Below, in pieces: positions 45,834 to 55,044 of a stretch of 64,000 nt of DNA. Below the pieces are notes generated by a model. That model was not told where the DNA came from. It worked only from the letters and a program-made list of their open reading frames with translations, and ran no database searches. A program made the position numbers and the translations under genes. Where the stretch lies: the NCBI GenBank assembly GCA_000961655.1, contig LADR01000067.1, positions 84,582 through 148,581 on the forward strand. The letters are read 5' to 3'. The stretch is from Desulfatitalea sp. BRH_c12. GTDB lineage: Bacteria > Desulfobacterota > Desulfobacteria > Desulfobacterales > Desulfosarcinaceae. The stretch's first letter is position 1. Every line of letters starts with the position of its first letter.

Positions 45834-47974
45834 CATGGGATCGGTTGTCCGACCTTCCTTTCAAATTCCCGCCTGCACTCCTCAAGGCTTGGAAAGTGGT
45901 ACTCCCACTCCCGGGCCCCACTCGGCTGTCGCCTCCGCTCGATGCCAGGGCATAACTCACGAAGAGATTTGCCAAACTGGGCATCACTCAGCGTATAGCG
46001 CTCGCCACTGGACCGTGCGAACGCAGTGTACTTTTCATGGAGCCAGCTGACCGAAACAGGGCCTGAGAAACCCAGATAACCCGCGAATCTCCCTTCGCGG
46101 AGACAATCAAACCAAAATTTCTCAACCGTGGTCATGGTATTCACGATCTGATCAAGACGGGCTTCCGTGCGCGGAAAGTCCTGCAGATCCACCCCTTCGA
46201 GATCCACTCTGAGAAGATCATACAGCATGGCTTCGCGGCCTCCGTTCTCCATCTGTTTCCAGATGGGATCAAAATACGCTCGATCGCGAGCATGCTCGTT
46301 GTTGATATCCAGAACAAGAAACCTTCTGTCGCCTTTTCCAACCGGCACAACCCAGCTGTTGTTGCTGGCAAAGATCAACCGGACGTTATTCTTGACTGTG
46401 AAGATTTCCTTCCCCTTTGGCTCGATCATAAGAACATCCTCGGTGATCATCGCCTTAAGGATGCCTTCCGCCTCCTTGTTCCCGGCCCAGATTCCCTCAT
46501 CAACGAACACCAGTAGACCGTCCTTAAGGTGGTAGTTAAAGCGCCCGGTGAGTTGCCTTTGATTCGTGATGTGAAGGAAGTGGCTCCCGACCAGTTTTCC
46601 GAGATTGGTGACAAAGCAACCTTTGCCGGTTCCCTGATCACCGCGCAGAACGATCGAAACTCCCGGCCGCCTGCCCCCTGGATTTTGAACCAGATCGGCC
46701 ATCCAGCGGATAAGGTAATTGTAGACCAACTGGTCGCCATTGGCGATGACGTCCTTAATGTGCCTATTCATTAGGGACCAATCCCCGGGCTTTGATTCAA
46801 CGCCAAATCCTCGCCACATGTTGTAGTAACCCGGGACAATCCTAAGTGGTTCGAATACAATCCCCCGGTACTGCCGTCGCTCTGGTGAAGTCATCCAGAC
46901 TTTGGAGATGCTGATTTGCTGCCCCTGTCTGCTGGGGTCGGCAACAAGCCGATTGGCGAACCAACTATTAAAATCAGCAACACTGAGGAAGATTACATCA
47001 GGCCGGTTGAACGTGGGATCGACAATCTCCTTCATGATGACTGTCTTCCCGTTTAACTGCACGACAGCATGCTCAGCGTTCAGTTCCTGAATGATTGCCC
47101 GGTTCGGATCATCACGGATATCCGAACGAGGAGCCTGTTCACCACTGCTTTTGAGCTCTCGCCGGGCACGCTCGATTTCACCATCAAGCCATTTACTGCG
47201 GCCGGAACCCTTTTCACGGAACTTCTCACCAATGGGGTACTGTTCCATGATGAACTCGATCTTTTTCTCTGGTACCCCTTTACGTAGCAGATCCTGAAGC
47301 ACTCCCCAAAGAGCTTCAGAGCGTTCGCCCTTCGGCTTGCCTTCCAGAATATTCTGCATGGTGGCCTCGCTTACGCCCAGTGCCTCGACGAAACGATGTG
47401 ACTTGCTCTCTGGGATTGGCAGATCCCAAAGGATATCCCTGTTCACATCTTCGCCGAGAATGAATCGAGTGAGCCATTCCGGGCACTCGGCTATCCCAAC
47501 ATCGTGTTCGACACTATATGTCCGGCCAGTATCAGGGTGGATAGACCCAGCCGCAACGACATAACCGCCATCGCCCTTCACATCGAATATGGTGTGGCCA
47601 CTCCATGCTGGGTGCTTCAGACTTTTGCATCCGTAGCGCTGACCGTCCTCTGGGTATCTATAGTAAAGGTGGCGACCGCCACCCCCAGTGCCAACGGTAT
47701 ACGTAAGGGGCATATCCCAACCGTTGGCTTCGGCCAACAGATCGAAAGCAACCGGATCGTCTATATCCAACACCAAAATATTACTGGCAATCCCACAGGT
47801 TACTCCTGCGTTATGGTCAATGAAATCCTCTTCCTTAAATTCCCTTTTAGTCGTACAGTATTTTTGCCATTTATTTTCGATGGCCTTCTTTCCATTAAGA
47901 GGGATAAGGGAAAACCCTTTCTTGGAAAGTGCGCGGAAGGTCCCCAAATTGGGAACAACATGCGCTGTCGTCAT
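45827..47974 (-). CDS. Primase-polymerase / SF3 helicase replication protein
   Basis: A 715-residue protein joining two modules. Residues 10-200 are a PrimPol-type primase-polymerase (FSLIPLNGKKAIENKWQ, ILVLDIDDPVAFD, TGGGGRHLYYRYP). Residues 400-600 are a D5/phage-type helicase with Walker A GDQGTGKG, LLVFVDEGIWAG as Walker B and FASNNSWVVPVGKGDRRF as the SF3-type sensor region. Such fusions are the replication initiators of integrated plasmids, satellites and phages. GAGG precedes the ATG. The iteron cluster starts at its stop codon. Confidence 0.88.
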   Translation of the reverse strand: MTTAHVVPNLGTFRALSKKGFSLIPLNGKKAIENKWQKYCTTKREFKEEDFIDHNAGVTCGIASNILVLDIDDPVAFDLLAEANGWDMPLTYTVGTGGGGRHLYYRYPEDGQRYGCKSLKHPAWSGHTIFDVKGDGGYVVAAGSIHPDTGRTYSVEHDVGIAECPEWLTRFILGEDVNRDILWDLPIPESKSHRFVEALGVSEATMQNILEGKPKGERSEALWGVLQDLLRKGVPEKKIEFIMEQYPIGEKFREKGSGRSKWLDGEIERARRELKSSGEQAPRSDIRDDPNRAIIQELNAEHAVVQLNGKTVIMKEIVDPTFNRPDVIFLSVADFNSWFANRLVADPSRQGQQISISKVWMTSPERRQYRGIVFEPLRIVPGYYNMWRGFGVESKPGDWSLMNRHIKDVIANGDQLVYNYLIRWMADLVQNPGGRRPGVSIVLRGDQGTGKGCFVTNLGKLVGSHFLHITNQRQLTGRFNYHLKDGLLVFVDEGIWAGNKEAEGILKAMITEDVLMIEPKGKEIFTVKNNVRLIFASNNSWVVPVGKGDRRFLVLDINNEHARDRAYFDPIWKQMENGGREAMLYDLLRVDLEGVDLQDFPRTEARLDQIVNTMTTVEKFWFDCLREGRFAGYLGFSGPVSVSWLHEKYTAFARSSGERYTLSDAQFGKSLRELCPGIERRRQPSGAREWEYHFPSLEECRREFERKVGQPIPWD

Positions 47975-48025
47975 TAACGAACCTCACTACCTTGTATTGT
48001 TTTATTCATTTTGTGCATTCCTTTC

Positions 48026-48262
48026 TCACAGCACTCCTTTGAGTACTTCGTTTACGATTTTGTCGATTTCATTCTTGTTGCTCACTCTGTGTTTCTCCAA
48101 ATATTCATCGATCCATGTATATTTGATCAAGATGGTCCCAGTTTTTATCCGAACATGTTCCAGACCATCTTTGAGCCACCCGCGAAGGGTTCGCTCACTA
48201 ACATCGGCGTAGCGGGCTGCCGTTTTCACCTTGGCCCAGCCACCTCGATGGACCGCTGTCAT
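48026..48262 (-). CDS. Excisionase-like helix-turn-helix protein
   Basis: A 78-residue protein with an MerR/excisionase-type winged HTH (VKTAARYADVSERTLRGWLKDGLEHVRI), then KYTWIDEYLEKHRV. These small proteins direct excision or control replication genes in integrated elements. AAGGAGG lies 9 bases before the ATG. It is 51 bp upstream of the primase gene on the same strand. Confidence 0.8.
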   Translation of the reverse strand: MTAVHRGGWAKVKTAARYADVSERTLRGWLKDGLEHVRIKTGTILIKYTWIDEYLEKHRVSNKNEIDKIVNEVLKGVL

Positions 48263-48840
48263 CCAGCGGGCCTCCTTACTTCAATGGGCATTTTTGCTCC
48301 TCTTGTTAGGTGTTTTTGACAATGATTGGCCAGATGATGGCCGAATCACTCCTGCCTCATAGTCGCTTCCCAATTGCACCATTAAAACCATCCGGAGGAT
48401 CATCGACACCTGGTCTCCCCACAGGCAACGCCTGTGTCTTACTGCCTATCCGGTGGCATGATGCCAGATCATTTCTCTGCAATCTTACTGGGACCGAATA
48501 TACTCGGTCACTGTTTTCAGGTCGGTATCTCTGCGGTCTCTCGTTGTCGTCGGTTCCGGTCTTTCCGCAGAATCGAGATCTGATCCTTTCGAGTCTGATG
48601 GACTGGACCCCCTGAGATGTTGTTCGCTCGGCCGCTTCCGCTGTTCCCTTGCTGGGGTTTACTCACTGGCCCCGTTTCCCCTGGGCCTCTCAGCTGATCC
48701 AGATTAGAATGTCAAAGAGCTTTCTGTTTGCTCCATTGTTCCATGTTACTTTGGAAAAAAAGGAAATACTCGACTGTAGGCCGACTACCGAGTGAAGTAG
48801 TCGAAAAGGGGATTGTGGGTGGATTATTATAGTAGGTGGG
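48263..48840. other. 578-bp gap with a palindromic operator-like site
   Basis: No gene is supportable here. A perfect palindrome GACCGA-ATATAC-TCGGTC lies at 48492-48509, which could be an operator for the excisionase-primase unit. A hairpin CGACTAC/GTAGTCG at 48782-48803 lies just past the end of the upstream minus-strand gene and may help termination, but it has no U-tract. Confidence 0.4.
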
Positions 48841-49716
48841 TTAATCGGTTAGTTGGTTGTAATGGCGATAAAGTTTTTGTCCACCGATGACTCCAGTGTC
48901 GGGGTAATAGGTTTCGATCAAGTTGCGCAATACCCTTCCGACAAAATCTCGTTTTTCTTGTCCAAAAGTGAACGTGTACAGAGTTTTATCATTGATCATA
49001 TCTTTGGAAAGAAGTTTGTAAACAGAAGGATCATGTTCAATTTCATTTATTGCAGCCTTCATGTAGTCCGATTCTGAAGCTGTAACATCCCTCCCAAAGC
49101 CGATTTTTTTTATCCGTCTCCACACCCTTTCAATTTCAGGTTTTGCTTTTTTCAGCAGCGCAAGGATGGGTTCAGGTAGCTGCTTTGATTTATCAACAAG
49201 TTCCGGATACTTGGTTTCAAGTTCAAGTATATCTTTTTCCCTATAGAGCAGATCATCGTCAGGGATATAATCGAGTCCACTTAAATGCTCTCTGATTTCA
49301 ACGTAATCCATCGGTTGACCAATCGGATCGACCGGATCTATTTCCTCTTGATTTATTAGGTCTTCTGCTTCAAACCTCGTCAACGACCATCTCTCTGATA
49401 TCTGAGCAACCGTAAAGGTAACCTCACGATTGTCGAACGAATGACTATATTCGGTTTCAATCCGATCGACATCCGGCCGATAAAAATGGAACTCGGAAGC
49501 CGATTTTTTGCCGTGGATCATTTTGCCATCATAGCCGATTAAATCTTTGAGGGTCTGATCAATAGGTAATGGTTCTGCATCTATTCCTGGCATGGGGGCT
49601 GGCCGATAGGCAATTCGCAACCCATGATTGATTACCATGAATAAAATTTCTGTGTGGCTCATGTTCCATTTTAGCATCAGGGATTTGCCGGAAATAAGTT
49701 TTAACGGAAGGGGCAT
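48841..49716 (-). CDS. Hypothetical protein of the integrated element
   Basis: A 291-residue protein with no family that I recognise. The middle has a possible helix-turn-helix-like stretch (VTFTVAQISERWSLTRFEAEDLINQEEI, residues about 98-126). The C-terminal half is helical and charged and ends KLYRHYNQLTD. It is AT-richer than the flanking core genes, as are the other genes of this element. Alternative starts exist at the MSHTEILF methionine. It may be a regulator; this is an inference from the HTH-like segment only. Confidence 0.55.
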   Translation of the reverse strand: MPLPLKLISGKSLMLKWNMSHTEILFMVINHGLRIAYRPAPMPGIDAEPLPIDQTLKDLIGYDGKMIHGKKSASEFHFYRPDVDRIETEYSHSFDNREVTFTVAQISERWSLTRFEAEDLINQEEIDPVDPIGQPMDYVEIREHLSGLDYIPDDDLLYREKDILELETKYPELVDKSKQLPEPILALLKKAKPEIERVWRRIKKIGFGRDVTASESDYMKAAINEIEHDPSVYKLLSKDMINDKTLYTFTFGQEKRDFVGRVLRNLIETYYPDTGVIGGQKLYRHYNQLTD

Positions 49717-49954
49717 GTTGAACCTCCACTTAGAGGTTGTCGGTTATTTTTGTATAGCTTGAATAAGAGGATTTTTCAAGTTAACCACCTTAGATCTTAA
49801 TCGAAACATTCTCTCATAGGCATCTTAAGCTTTCTATTTTTTTTATCTTCACATCCAATAAAATTGGCTGCTTATACGCAAGCCATTTATTATTAATCGC
49901 AACGTGGCGGCTTTTACGTTGCCTCGAGAAGAGATCGGCTACCCGGTTTTATTT

Positions 49955-50563
49955 TTAGGGCAATTGCCTTGTCTTGAGAAAATTTTGCAGTGTCGGCCAT
50001 GACACGCCGACGATCCTGGCGATGTTTGCCCGGGTCACACCCTTGTCCATCAGTTCCTTTATTTGGCTCTCCTTGCCGTCGAGCTTTGAGAAACCCAGCC
50101 TGCCTTTGGGCCGGCCGAGCAGCTTGCCTTGGGCACGGGCACGTTCGAGCCCCTCCTTGGTCCGTTCACTGATCAAGTCCCGTTCGATCTCGGCAAACAG
50201 GCTGAACATGGTGATCATGACCTTGGTCTGGATATCCTTTTTCCCGTTGATCTGGATCCCCTCTTTGAGGCTGATGAAACGAACGCCGTTTTCCCGAAGG
50301 GCATCCACGATGATAGCGATCTGACCAACAGATCGTGCAAGCCGGGATAGCTCACTGACAATGAGTGTGTCGCCGCTCTTGAGCGTCTCCAGCAATTCCT
50401 CGATCCGGCGCTGCTTGGTCGTCCGTCGGGACGACATTTCCAGTTTATACCAGTCACCAACATGCAGCTTTTCCCTGCTGCAGTATTTGAGGATGGCGTG
50501 CTCCTGGTTTTCCACCGTCTGCTTGTCCGTGCTCACACGGATGTATCCGACGATTTTGCCCAT
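49955..50563 (-). CDS. Serine recombinase (resolvase/invertase family)
   Basis: A 202-residue small serine recombinase. The catalytic serine is in GYIRVSTDKQ (Ser11), followed by the conserved EMSSRRTTKQR, SELSRLARS and the ERDLISERTKEGLERARAQGKLLGRPKG linker. A C-terminal HTH of Hin type (VTRANIARIVGVSWPTLQNFL) ends it. The length is normal, so it is probably functional. It could invert or resolve DNA in the element. Confidence 0.92.
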   Translation of the reverse strand: MGKIVGYIRVSTDKQTVENQEHAILKYCSREKLHVGDWYKLEMSSRRTTKQRRIEELLETLKSGDTLIVSELSRLARSVGQIAIIVDALRENGVRFISLKEGIQINGKKDIQTKVMITMFSLFAEIERDLISERTKEGLERARAQGKLLGRPKGRLGFSKLDGKESQIKELMDKGVTRANIARIVGVSWPTLQNFLKTRQLP

Positions 50564-51046
50564 CTGATGCTCCCTTCGAGTGGGTTGAAGAGGAAAAGGT
50601 ATTTTGATAGTATTTTTTAATCATCTACAATAATCATGTCAAACGTTTTGTTATCTATATTTGGGATAAAATAATCACCGTTTCTTTATTGAGTTATGCC
50701 GGCAATCCTGTTGAAACTGCCACAGTGATGAGAACGTCGTTAACGACACCGGGTGGAGCCCTCCCTGATTTAGCGGCTGGTCCTGCCGCATCCTAAAAAA
50801 GAAACCCTGGGGAGTGGATACCCCCGCTGATCCCGGTGGAGGTCATTGACGGCTTGGAGCGGGCCAAGAAGATCCTCGCCGGGTCACACTCTGTCCAGAC
50901 GATCCCCATCTGGAAGGAGATGGACCGAGAGCTGATCAGGATGATCAAGGAGTGAGATCCTGCTTGATAGTCCAGTGAATCCCTGCTTATAGGATGAAGA
51001 CATCGGTTTTTCGATCACATGCTCCTTGAGATCAAAAGGAATCTTC
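50564..51046. other. Gap between recombinase and kinase genes
   Basis: This 483-bp stretch holds one short coding remnant (50817-50957) and otherwise AT-rich sequence near the recombinase start. I see no RNA gene and no tRNA-derived attachment site. Confidence 0.4.
50817..50957 (+). pseudogene. Short coding remnant
   Basis: An open stretch of 46 codons ends in a stop at 50955-50957 and reads IPVEVIDGLERAKKILAG, then a tail ELIRMIKE. It has protein-like composition but no ATG; an in-frame stop lies about 21 bases upstream. It is probably the 3' end of a lost gene; the GTG at VEVIDG could give a 39-residue peptide. Confidence 0.35.
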
Positions 51047-53503
51047 ATGGATAACAAACCTACTTACACTCAACTCGAGAAGCGGGTCCACGAACTTGAT
51101 CAAACGAACACGGCATACCAGCAGCTTATCAAAGAGTTACGTCAGAGCGAGGACCGCTTCCGGCGACTCTGGGAACAGTCCCCCTTAGGGTACCAGTCGC
51201 TGGATGCCCAAGGCCGTTTTGTTGAAGTCAATAAAAGTTGGATAGACATCCTGGGGTATGCCCGAGAAGAGGTGATCGGCAGGTCTTTTGCCGAGTTTCT
51301 GCATCCGGATTGGCGAGAGCACTTCAAAACCAATTTCCCTCGGTTCAAGGCAGTTGGGGAGATCCTGGGCGCTGAATTTGAAATGGTCAAAAAGGACGGC
51401 TCGCTCATCACAGTTTCTTTCAACGGCAAGATCAGCAGGGATGATGACGGCCTTTTCCGGCAGACTCACTGTGTTTTACACGATATCACCGAGCGCAGGC
51501 AGGCCGAAGAGGCGCTTCGACGGAGCGAAGAGCGTTGGAATGCGGCGATAGAAAGATTAGGCGAAGGTGTTATCATTGCCACCGAAGCCGAACAGTTAAT
51601 CTACTGGAACCCCGCTGCAAGAGCGATGCATGGCTTTACCAACGACCGGGAGAGCATTGGTCCGCTCAAGGAGACGTCCGATACCTTCGAGCTGTGGACG
51701 CCGGATGGCACAAGGCTTCTGACCATCGACGAGTGGCCGATGCGGCGCATCAAGCGCGGGGAAACCGTCCGCAAAATGGAGCTTCGGCTGCGTCGCCTCG
51801 ACCAGGGATGGGAGCGCATCGTCGCTTATTCAGGCGCCATGGTATGCACCCCCAGCGGCGAAAACCTGATCTTTCTCTCCGTCAATGACCTGACCGAGCA
51901 ACGCAAGGCCGAGAATGCGCTGCGTGCGAACGAGGAACAGTTCCGGTATCTGGCGGATGCCATGCCGCAATTGGTATGGACTGCGCAACCGGATGGGCAG
52001 GTGGATTACTACAACAAGCGCTATGAAGAGTACGGAGGGATAGAGAAAATATCGGACGGGATCTACAGATGGGAACCCGCGCTTCATCCAGAGGATGTGG
52101 CACCGACCATCAAAGCCTGGCAGGATGCCTGCCGGTCCGGCCGATTGTATCAGATCGAGCATCGAGTTCACATGCAGGATGGCAGTTATCGTTGGCATTT
52201 GAGCCGTGCCATACCCATCCACAATGCGGAAGGGTGCGTGATTAAATGGTTCGGTACCGCCACCGATATCAGCACTGTCAAACAGGCCGAATACGAACTT
52301 CGTCGGCTGAACGAGACACTCGAGCAAAAGGTACTCGAGCGCACGGCTATCGCCGAAGCCAGAGCAGCCCAGCTCCGCTCCCTGGCCGTCGAGTTGATGG
52401 AAACTGAAGAACGCGAGCGGCGCCAATTCTCAGATCTGCTCCATGACGATCTGCAGCAAATGCTGGCGGCAGCCAAGATGCAAGTGCAAGCGGTTGCTGA
52501 AACCCTCTCCTCTGTGCCCATGCTTTCAGACGCCGTCCAGTTGCTGGATCAATCAATTGCAAAATCCCGCCGGTTGTCCCACCAACTCAGCCCTACCATC
52601 CTGCATCAAGCCGGACTGATCACCGCCCTGGGTTGGTTGTCCAGACAAGTCAAAGAGCAGTTCGGTTTGAAAGTTGAGCTGGATATTGAGACCGAACTGC
52701 TGATGGAGCGGACCCCGCAAAAGGTTTTTCTTTTCCGCGCCGTGCAAGAGCTTCTGTTCAATATCGTCAAGCATGCAGATGTCAAAAGTGCCAGAGTCGA
52801 GGTAACCAGTTCGGAGGATTCGATCTCCGTCATTGTCAGCGATCAGGGACACGGCTTCGACCCGCAACTTCTGGAAAATCGTACCTCTAATTTAGGTTTG
52901 GGTCTGCTCACGATCAAGGAGCGCGCCGGCTATGTTGGAGGAAAATTTGCAATCGAAAGCGCCCTTGGGCAAGGCAGTCATTTCACGCTGACGGTGCCCA
53001 ATGTCGCGACCATTGGCGAAGAAGAAGCAGCCCTTGGTGCATTGCTTTTCAAAGAAACAAACCACTTGCGCTCCGATGCGACAATTTCGGGTGCAGGCTG
53101 TATAAGCGTGCTTTTTGTCGACGATCATCGGGTTATGCGTCAGGGGCTTATAAATCTGGTAAAGGGTCAACCGTTCATCCATGTGGCCGGCGAGGCCTCT
53201 AATGGCCGGGAGGCAATCGAACTAGCGCACAAGCTCCTACCGAATTTGATCTTGATGGATGTCTCGATGCCGGAAATGGACGGAATTGAGGCCACGCGCC
53301 GCATCAAAGAAGAATTGCCCCACGTGCGCGTGATCGGGCTTACAATGCACGATGATGAGCAAATCAGCGCTTCGATGAACCAAGCCGGTGCCGAAGTGAC
53401 ATTAAGCAAAACGCTTTCGGCAGCTGAAGTGGTTAAGGCGATCTATGGAACTATCGAGAGTGAGTGTCTGGCGCAGACGGTTCGGGCTGGAAACGACAAC
53501 TGA
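51047..53503 (+). CDS. PAS-domain NarX-type histidine kinase fused to a receiver domain
   Basis: An 818-residue sensor. There is no transmembrane segment. A coiled coil (LEKRVHELDQ) is followed by three PAS/PAC units (FRRLWEQSPLGYQSLDAQGRF; WNAAIERLGEGVIIAT; FRYLADAMPQLVWTAQPDG), a coiled coil and a HisKA_3 dimerisation domain with phospho-His in RQFSDLLHDDLQQML. An ATPase domain follows (NIVKHADVKSA, SDQGHGFDP, GLGLLTIKERAGYVGG). The C-terminal receiver has the acidic pair VDDH, phospho-Asp in LILMDVSMPEMDG and the conserved T/K switch (GLTMHD, SKTL). The receiver is NarL-like but lacks the DNA-binding domain. The ATG at 51047 has AAGGA 6 bases upstream. Confidence 0.93.
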   Translation: MDNKPTYTQLEKRVHELDQTNTAYQQLIKELRQSEDRFRRLWEQSPLGYQSLDAQGRFVEVNKSWIDILGYAREEVIGRSFAEFLHPDWREHFKTNFPRFKAVGEILGAEFEMVKKDGSLITVSFNGKISRDDDGLFRQTHCVLHDITERRQAEEALRRSEERWNAAIERLGEGVIIATEAEQLIYWNPAARAMHGFTNDRESIGPLKETSDTFELWTPDGTRLLTIDEWPMRRIKRGETVRKMELRLRRLDQGWERIVAYSGAMVCTPSGENLIFLSVNDLTEQRKAENALRANEEQFRYLADAMPQLVWTAQPDGQVDYYNKRYEEYGGIEKISDGIYRWEPALHPEDVAPTIKAWQDACRSGRLYQIEHRVHMQDGSYRWHLSRAIPIHNAEGCVIKWFGTATDISTVKQAEYELRRLNETLEQKVLERTAIAEARAAQLRSLAVELMETEERERRQFSDLLHDDLQQMLAAAKMQVQAVAETLSSVPMLSDAVQLLDQSIAKSRRLSHQLSPTILHQAGLITALGWLSRQVKEQFGLKVELDIETELLMERTPQKVFLFRAVQELLFNIVKHADVKSARVEVTSSEDSISVIVSDQGHGFDPQLLENRTSNLGLGLLTIKERAGYVGGKFAIESALGQGSHFTLTVPNVATIGEEEAALGALLFKETNHLRSDATISGAGCISVLFVDDHRVMRQGLINLVKGQPFIHVAGEASNGREAIELAHKLLPNLILMDVSMPEMDGIEATRRIKEELPHVRVIGLTMHDDEQISASMNQAGAEVTLSKTLSAAEVVKAIYGTIESECLAQTVRAGNDN

Positions 53504-53607
53504 AAATCCCTCCTCCGGGGGGACCTCACTGCTCCGGGTCCATGCACTCATAGCCCACTATTTTTCAAGACCTGCAGGAGATCCGAGCGACGATTACCAA
53601 CCATAAA

Positions 53608-53800
53608 GGGCCTCACCCCCACCCAAGGCCCCTTTGCTGCGGGATACAAGCCCGGGTGAGGCCCGGCTCGCCGCCTTAAAATGACCCCCCGGGGGGGCAC
53701 CACCCGCCCCCGGTATGGGGCCACACCAAGAAGGGCCACACACCTATATGCATGGGCACGCGGAAATTTTTTGAAAAATTTGAGGTTGACCGGCGTATCC
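53608..53800. repeat. Diverged copy A of the repeat also found at 57300-57470
   Basis: This stretch and 57300-57470 share the order GGTGAGGCCC, TTTGACCCC-type word with GGGGGGGCAC, CACCCGCC, then an ATGGGC(A/G)C-CGGAAATTTTT-AAAAA-TTAGG-like tail. It is rich in palindromic GGCC words. Both copies sit behind C-terminal codons of the same glycosylase-like family. Confidence 0.6.
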
Positions 53801-53825
53801 GCCTCGGAAATAGCCGCTCAGAGAG

Positions 53826-53876
53826 TCATCCTAAAATGCGCACGGGGAGGTCGATGAATTTGCCTTGATGCACGGG
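53826..53876 (-). pseudogene. C-terminal remnant of a glycosylase-like gene
   Basis: On the minus strand 53826-53870 reads HQGKFIDLPVRILG and a stop. This matches the end of the intact protein at 57475-57960 (HQRKFIELLVPVLRETL). The rest of the copy is missing or unreadable. It is a decayed second copy with its downstream repeat preserved. Confidence 0.5.
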
Positions 53877-53985
53877 CTCCGGCCGTACTCAGCGATTCGC
53901 GGGATGCCGGTTGGGTCGTACGGATCATTCAACTCCGCCGAGGAAGTAAAATACATCTCATTAAAAACTCTTCTGCTCCGGCATC

Positions 53986-54047
53986 GCCTACGTGTTCTAT
54001 TTGCAGTTGCACGCCTTTTGCGCTCCATGAGAAGACAGATGTTAGGC
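53986..54047 (-). repeat. Possible attC recombination site
   Basis: On the minus strand it begins GCCTAAC, overlapping the stop codon of the gene at 54042-54452, and ends GTAGGC (GTTAGGC with one base lost). Inner boxes TGTCTTCT and AGAACAC are nearly complementary. Length 62 nt. The arrangement resembles an integron attC but is degenerate. Confidence 0.35.
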
Positions 54048-54452
54048 AACGTTTCCAACCTTTTTTAAGAACGGACATTTTTTGGAAATACCCACATCCA
54101 CATTCGGGGATCCATCGTTATACTTAATTGGTAGCTTTAGGTGGAGCGCTGCTGCTATAAGCGCGCCATTACAAACGTATTCACCGGCTAACTTTTCAAC
54201 AACATGCTTGAGAAAGTAACTGCTATATTGAGGAGTTTTTACTTTTTTCAATTTTGAGAGCCATTCGCAACAAATCCTAAATTCATCAAAGCGTGAAACA
54301 AGAAACTCGCGCTCGCGTTTAAGAGACTCTTTTCTTTCATCGAGAGTAACCATTTTCGGCGATTTCATCAATAAGAGTGAATTCACTCCACCACTTGTCA
54401 AGGAATGTTCTTTTTCAATTACTTTTTTGAAATCATCAATTGAAACTTGCAC
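54042..54452 (-). CDS. Hypothetical protein, possible integron cassette
   Basis: A 136-residue protein with no recognised family. It is charged and helical in the first 90 residues (DERKESLKREREFLVSRFDEF) and has a C-terminal stretch GALIAAALHLKLPIKYNDGSPNVDVGISKKCPF. The start is GTG with GGAGAAC four bases upstream. Its stop codon lies inside a GCCTAAC box and its start lies 20 bases behind another ATTAGGC box, the spacing seen in integron gene cassettes. Its GC content is lower than that of the core genes. Confidence 0.55.
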   Translation of the reverse strand: MQVSIDDFKKVIEKEHSLTSGGVNSLLLMKSPKMVTLDERKESLKREREFLVSRFDEFRICCEWLSKLKKVKTPQYSSYFLKHVVEKLAGEYVCNGALIAAALHLKLPIKYNDGSPNVDVGISKKCPFLKKVGNVA

Positions 54453-54472
54453 TGTGTTCTCCTTTATCGATT

Positions 54473-54538
54473 GCCTAATGCTTATTTAAGCGGTGCTTTT
54501 GGAGTGCAGCGAAAGGAGCGTCTGGAGAGCCATTAGGC
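54473..54538 (-). repeat. attC-like site upstream of the cassette gene
   Basis: A 66-nt element with complementary ends GCCTAAT and ATTAGGC. Next to the 3' box, read on the minus strand, is CCGCTTAAATAAGC, close to the typical attC pattern before the R' box. It lies 50 bp behind the stop of the gene at 54583-55044 and 20 bp before the next start, as expected of an attC. Confidence 0.45.
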
Positions 54539-54582
54539 CCAGAACGAACTTGAACGACTGCTTATACGTACTCGGATCCGAG

Positions 54583-55044
54583 CTAATGATTTAAGGACAG
54601 ATACTTTTGAAACCGTTGGTTCAGTTGTTTTTCATCTATTTGATAGTACAGCCATTTTCTCGACTCAGAAGATTTCCGTTGTAAAGCGATCTTTTCATCA
54701 CCCGCGTCCATTCCTTTAGTCTCTTGGGAGTAGGTTTGAATATCGATGGCTCGCGAGCGGATTTCGGCCACGTAATCTGCCACCTCATCATCGAACAGAA
54801 AACGAGTGGCCAGAGTTCTTTCTTTAAATAGTGCCAAGCTCTGATCAGAAATCTTCCCTCCACCACGAATAGACATAATAAAATCTAAGATGGCTTCATA
54901 AACGCCAAAGCGTTTTTCGAAAAGGTCCATTTTGTATCGGTAGGCAGCTGTTCTCCATTGTTTCCACGCGATATATACACCCAGAAAACCTATTACGGGC
55001 ACGGCAAGACCACTGAATATTTTCATGAGTTGTTCAATGCTCAT
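54583..55044 (-). CDS. Small membrane-anchored hypothetical protein
   Basis: A 153-residue protein. Residues 7-27 form one membrane span (MKIFSGLAVPVIGFLGVYIAW), followed by KQWRTAAYRYKMDLFEKRFGVYEAILDFI and a helical cytoplasmic part. Similar short proteins with a WKQW...KxxLFxKRFxVY pattern are scattered among accessory genomes without known function. It is followed by an attC-like element, so it too may have been a cassette. Confidence 0.6.
   Translation of the reverse strand: MSIEQLMKIFSGLAVPVIGFLGVYIAWKQWRTAAYRYKMDLFEKRFGVYEAILDFIMSIRGGGKISDQSLALFKERTLATRFLFDDEVADYVAEIRSRAIDIQTYSQETKGMDAGDEKIALQRKSSESRKWLYYQIDEKQLNQRFQKYLSLNH

Noticed and set aside
48310..48615. 101-codon plus-strand ORF in the gap behind the excisionase-like gene
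   Set aside because: No ribosome-binding site, odd composition and no similarity recognised. It is opposite in direction to the surrounding genes.
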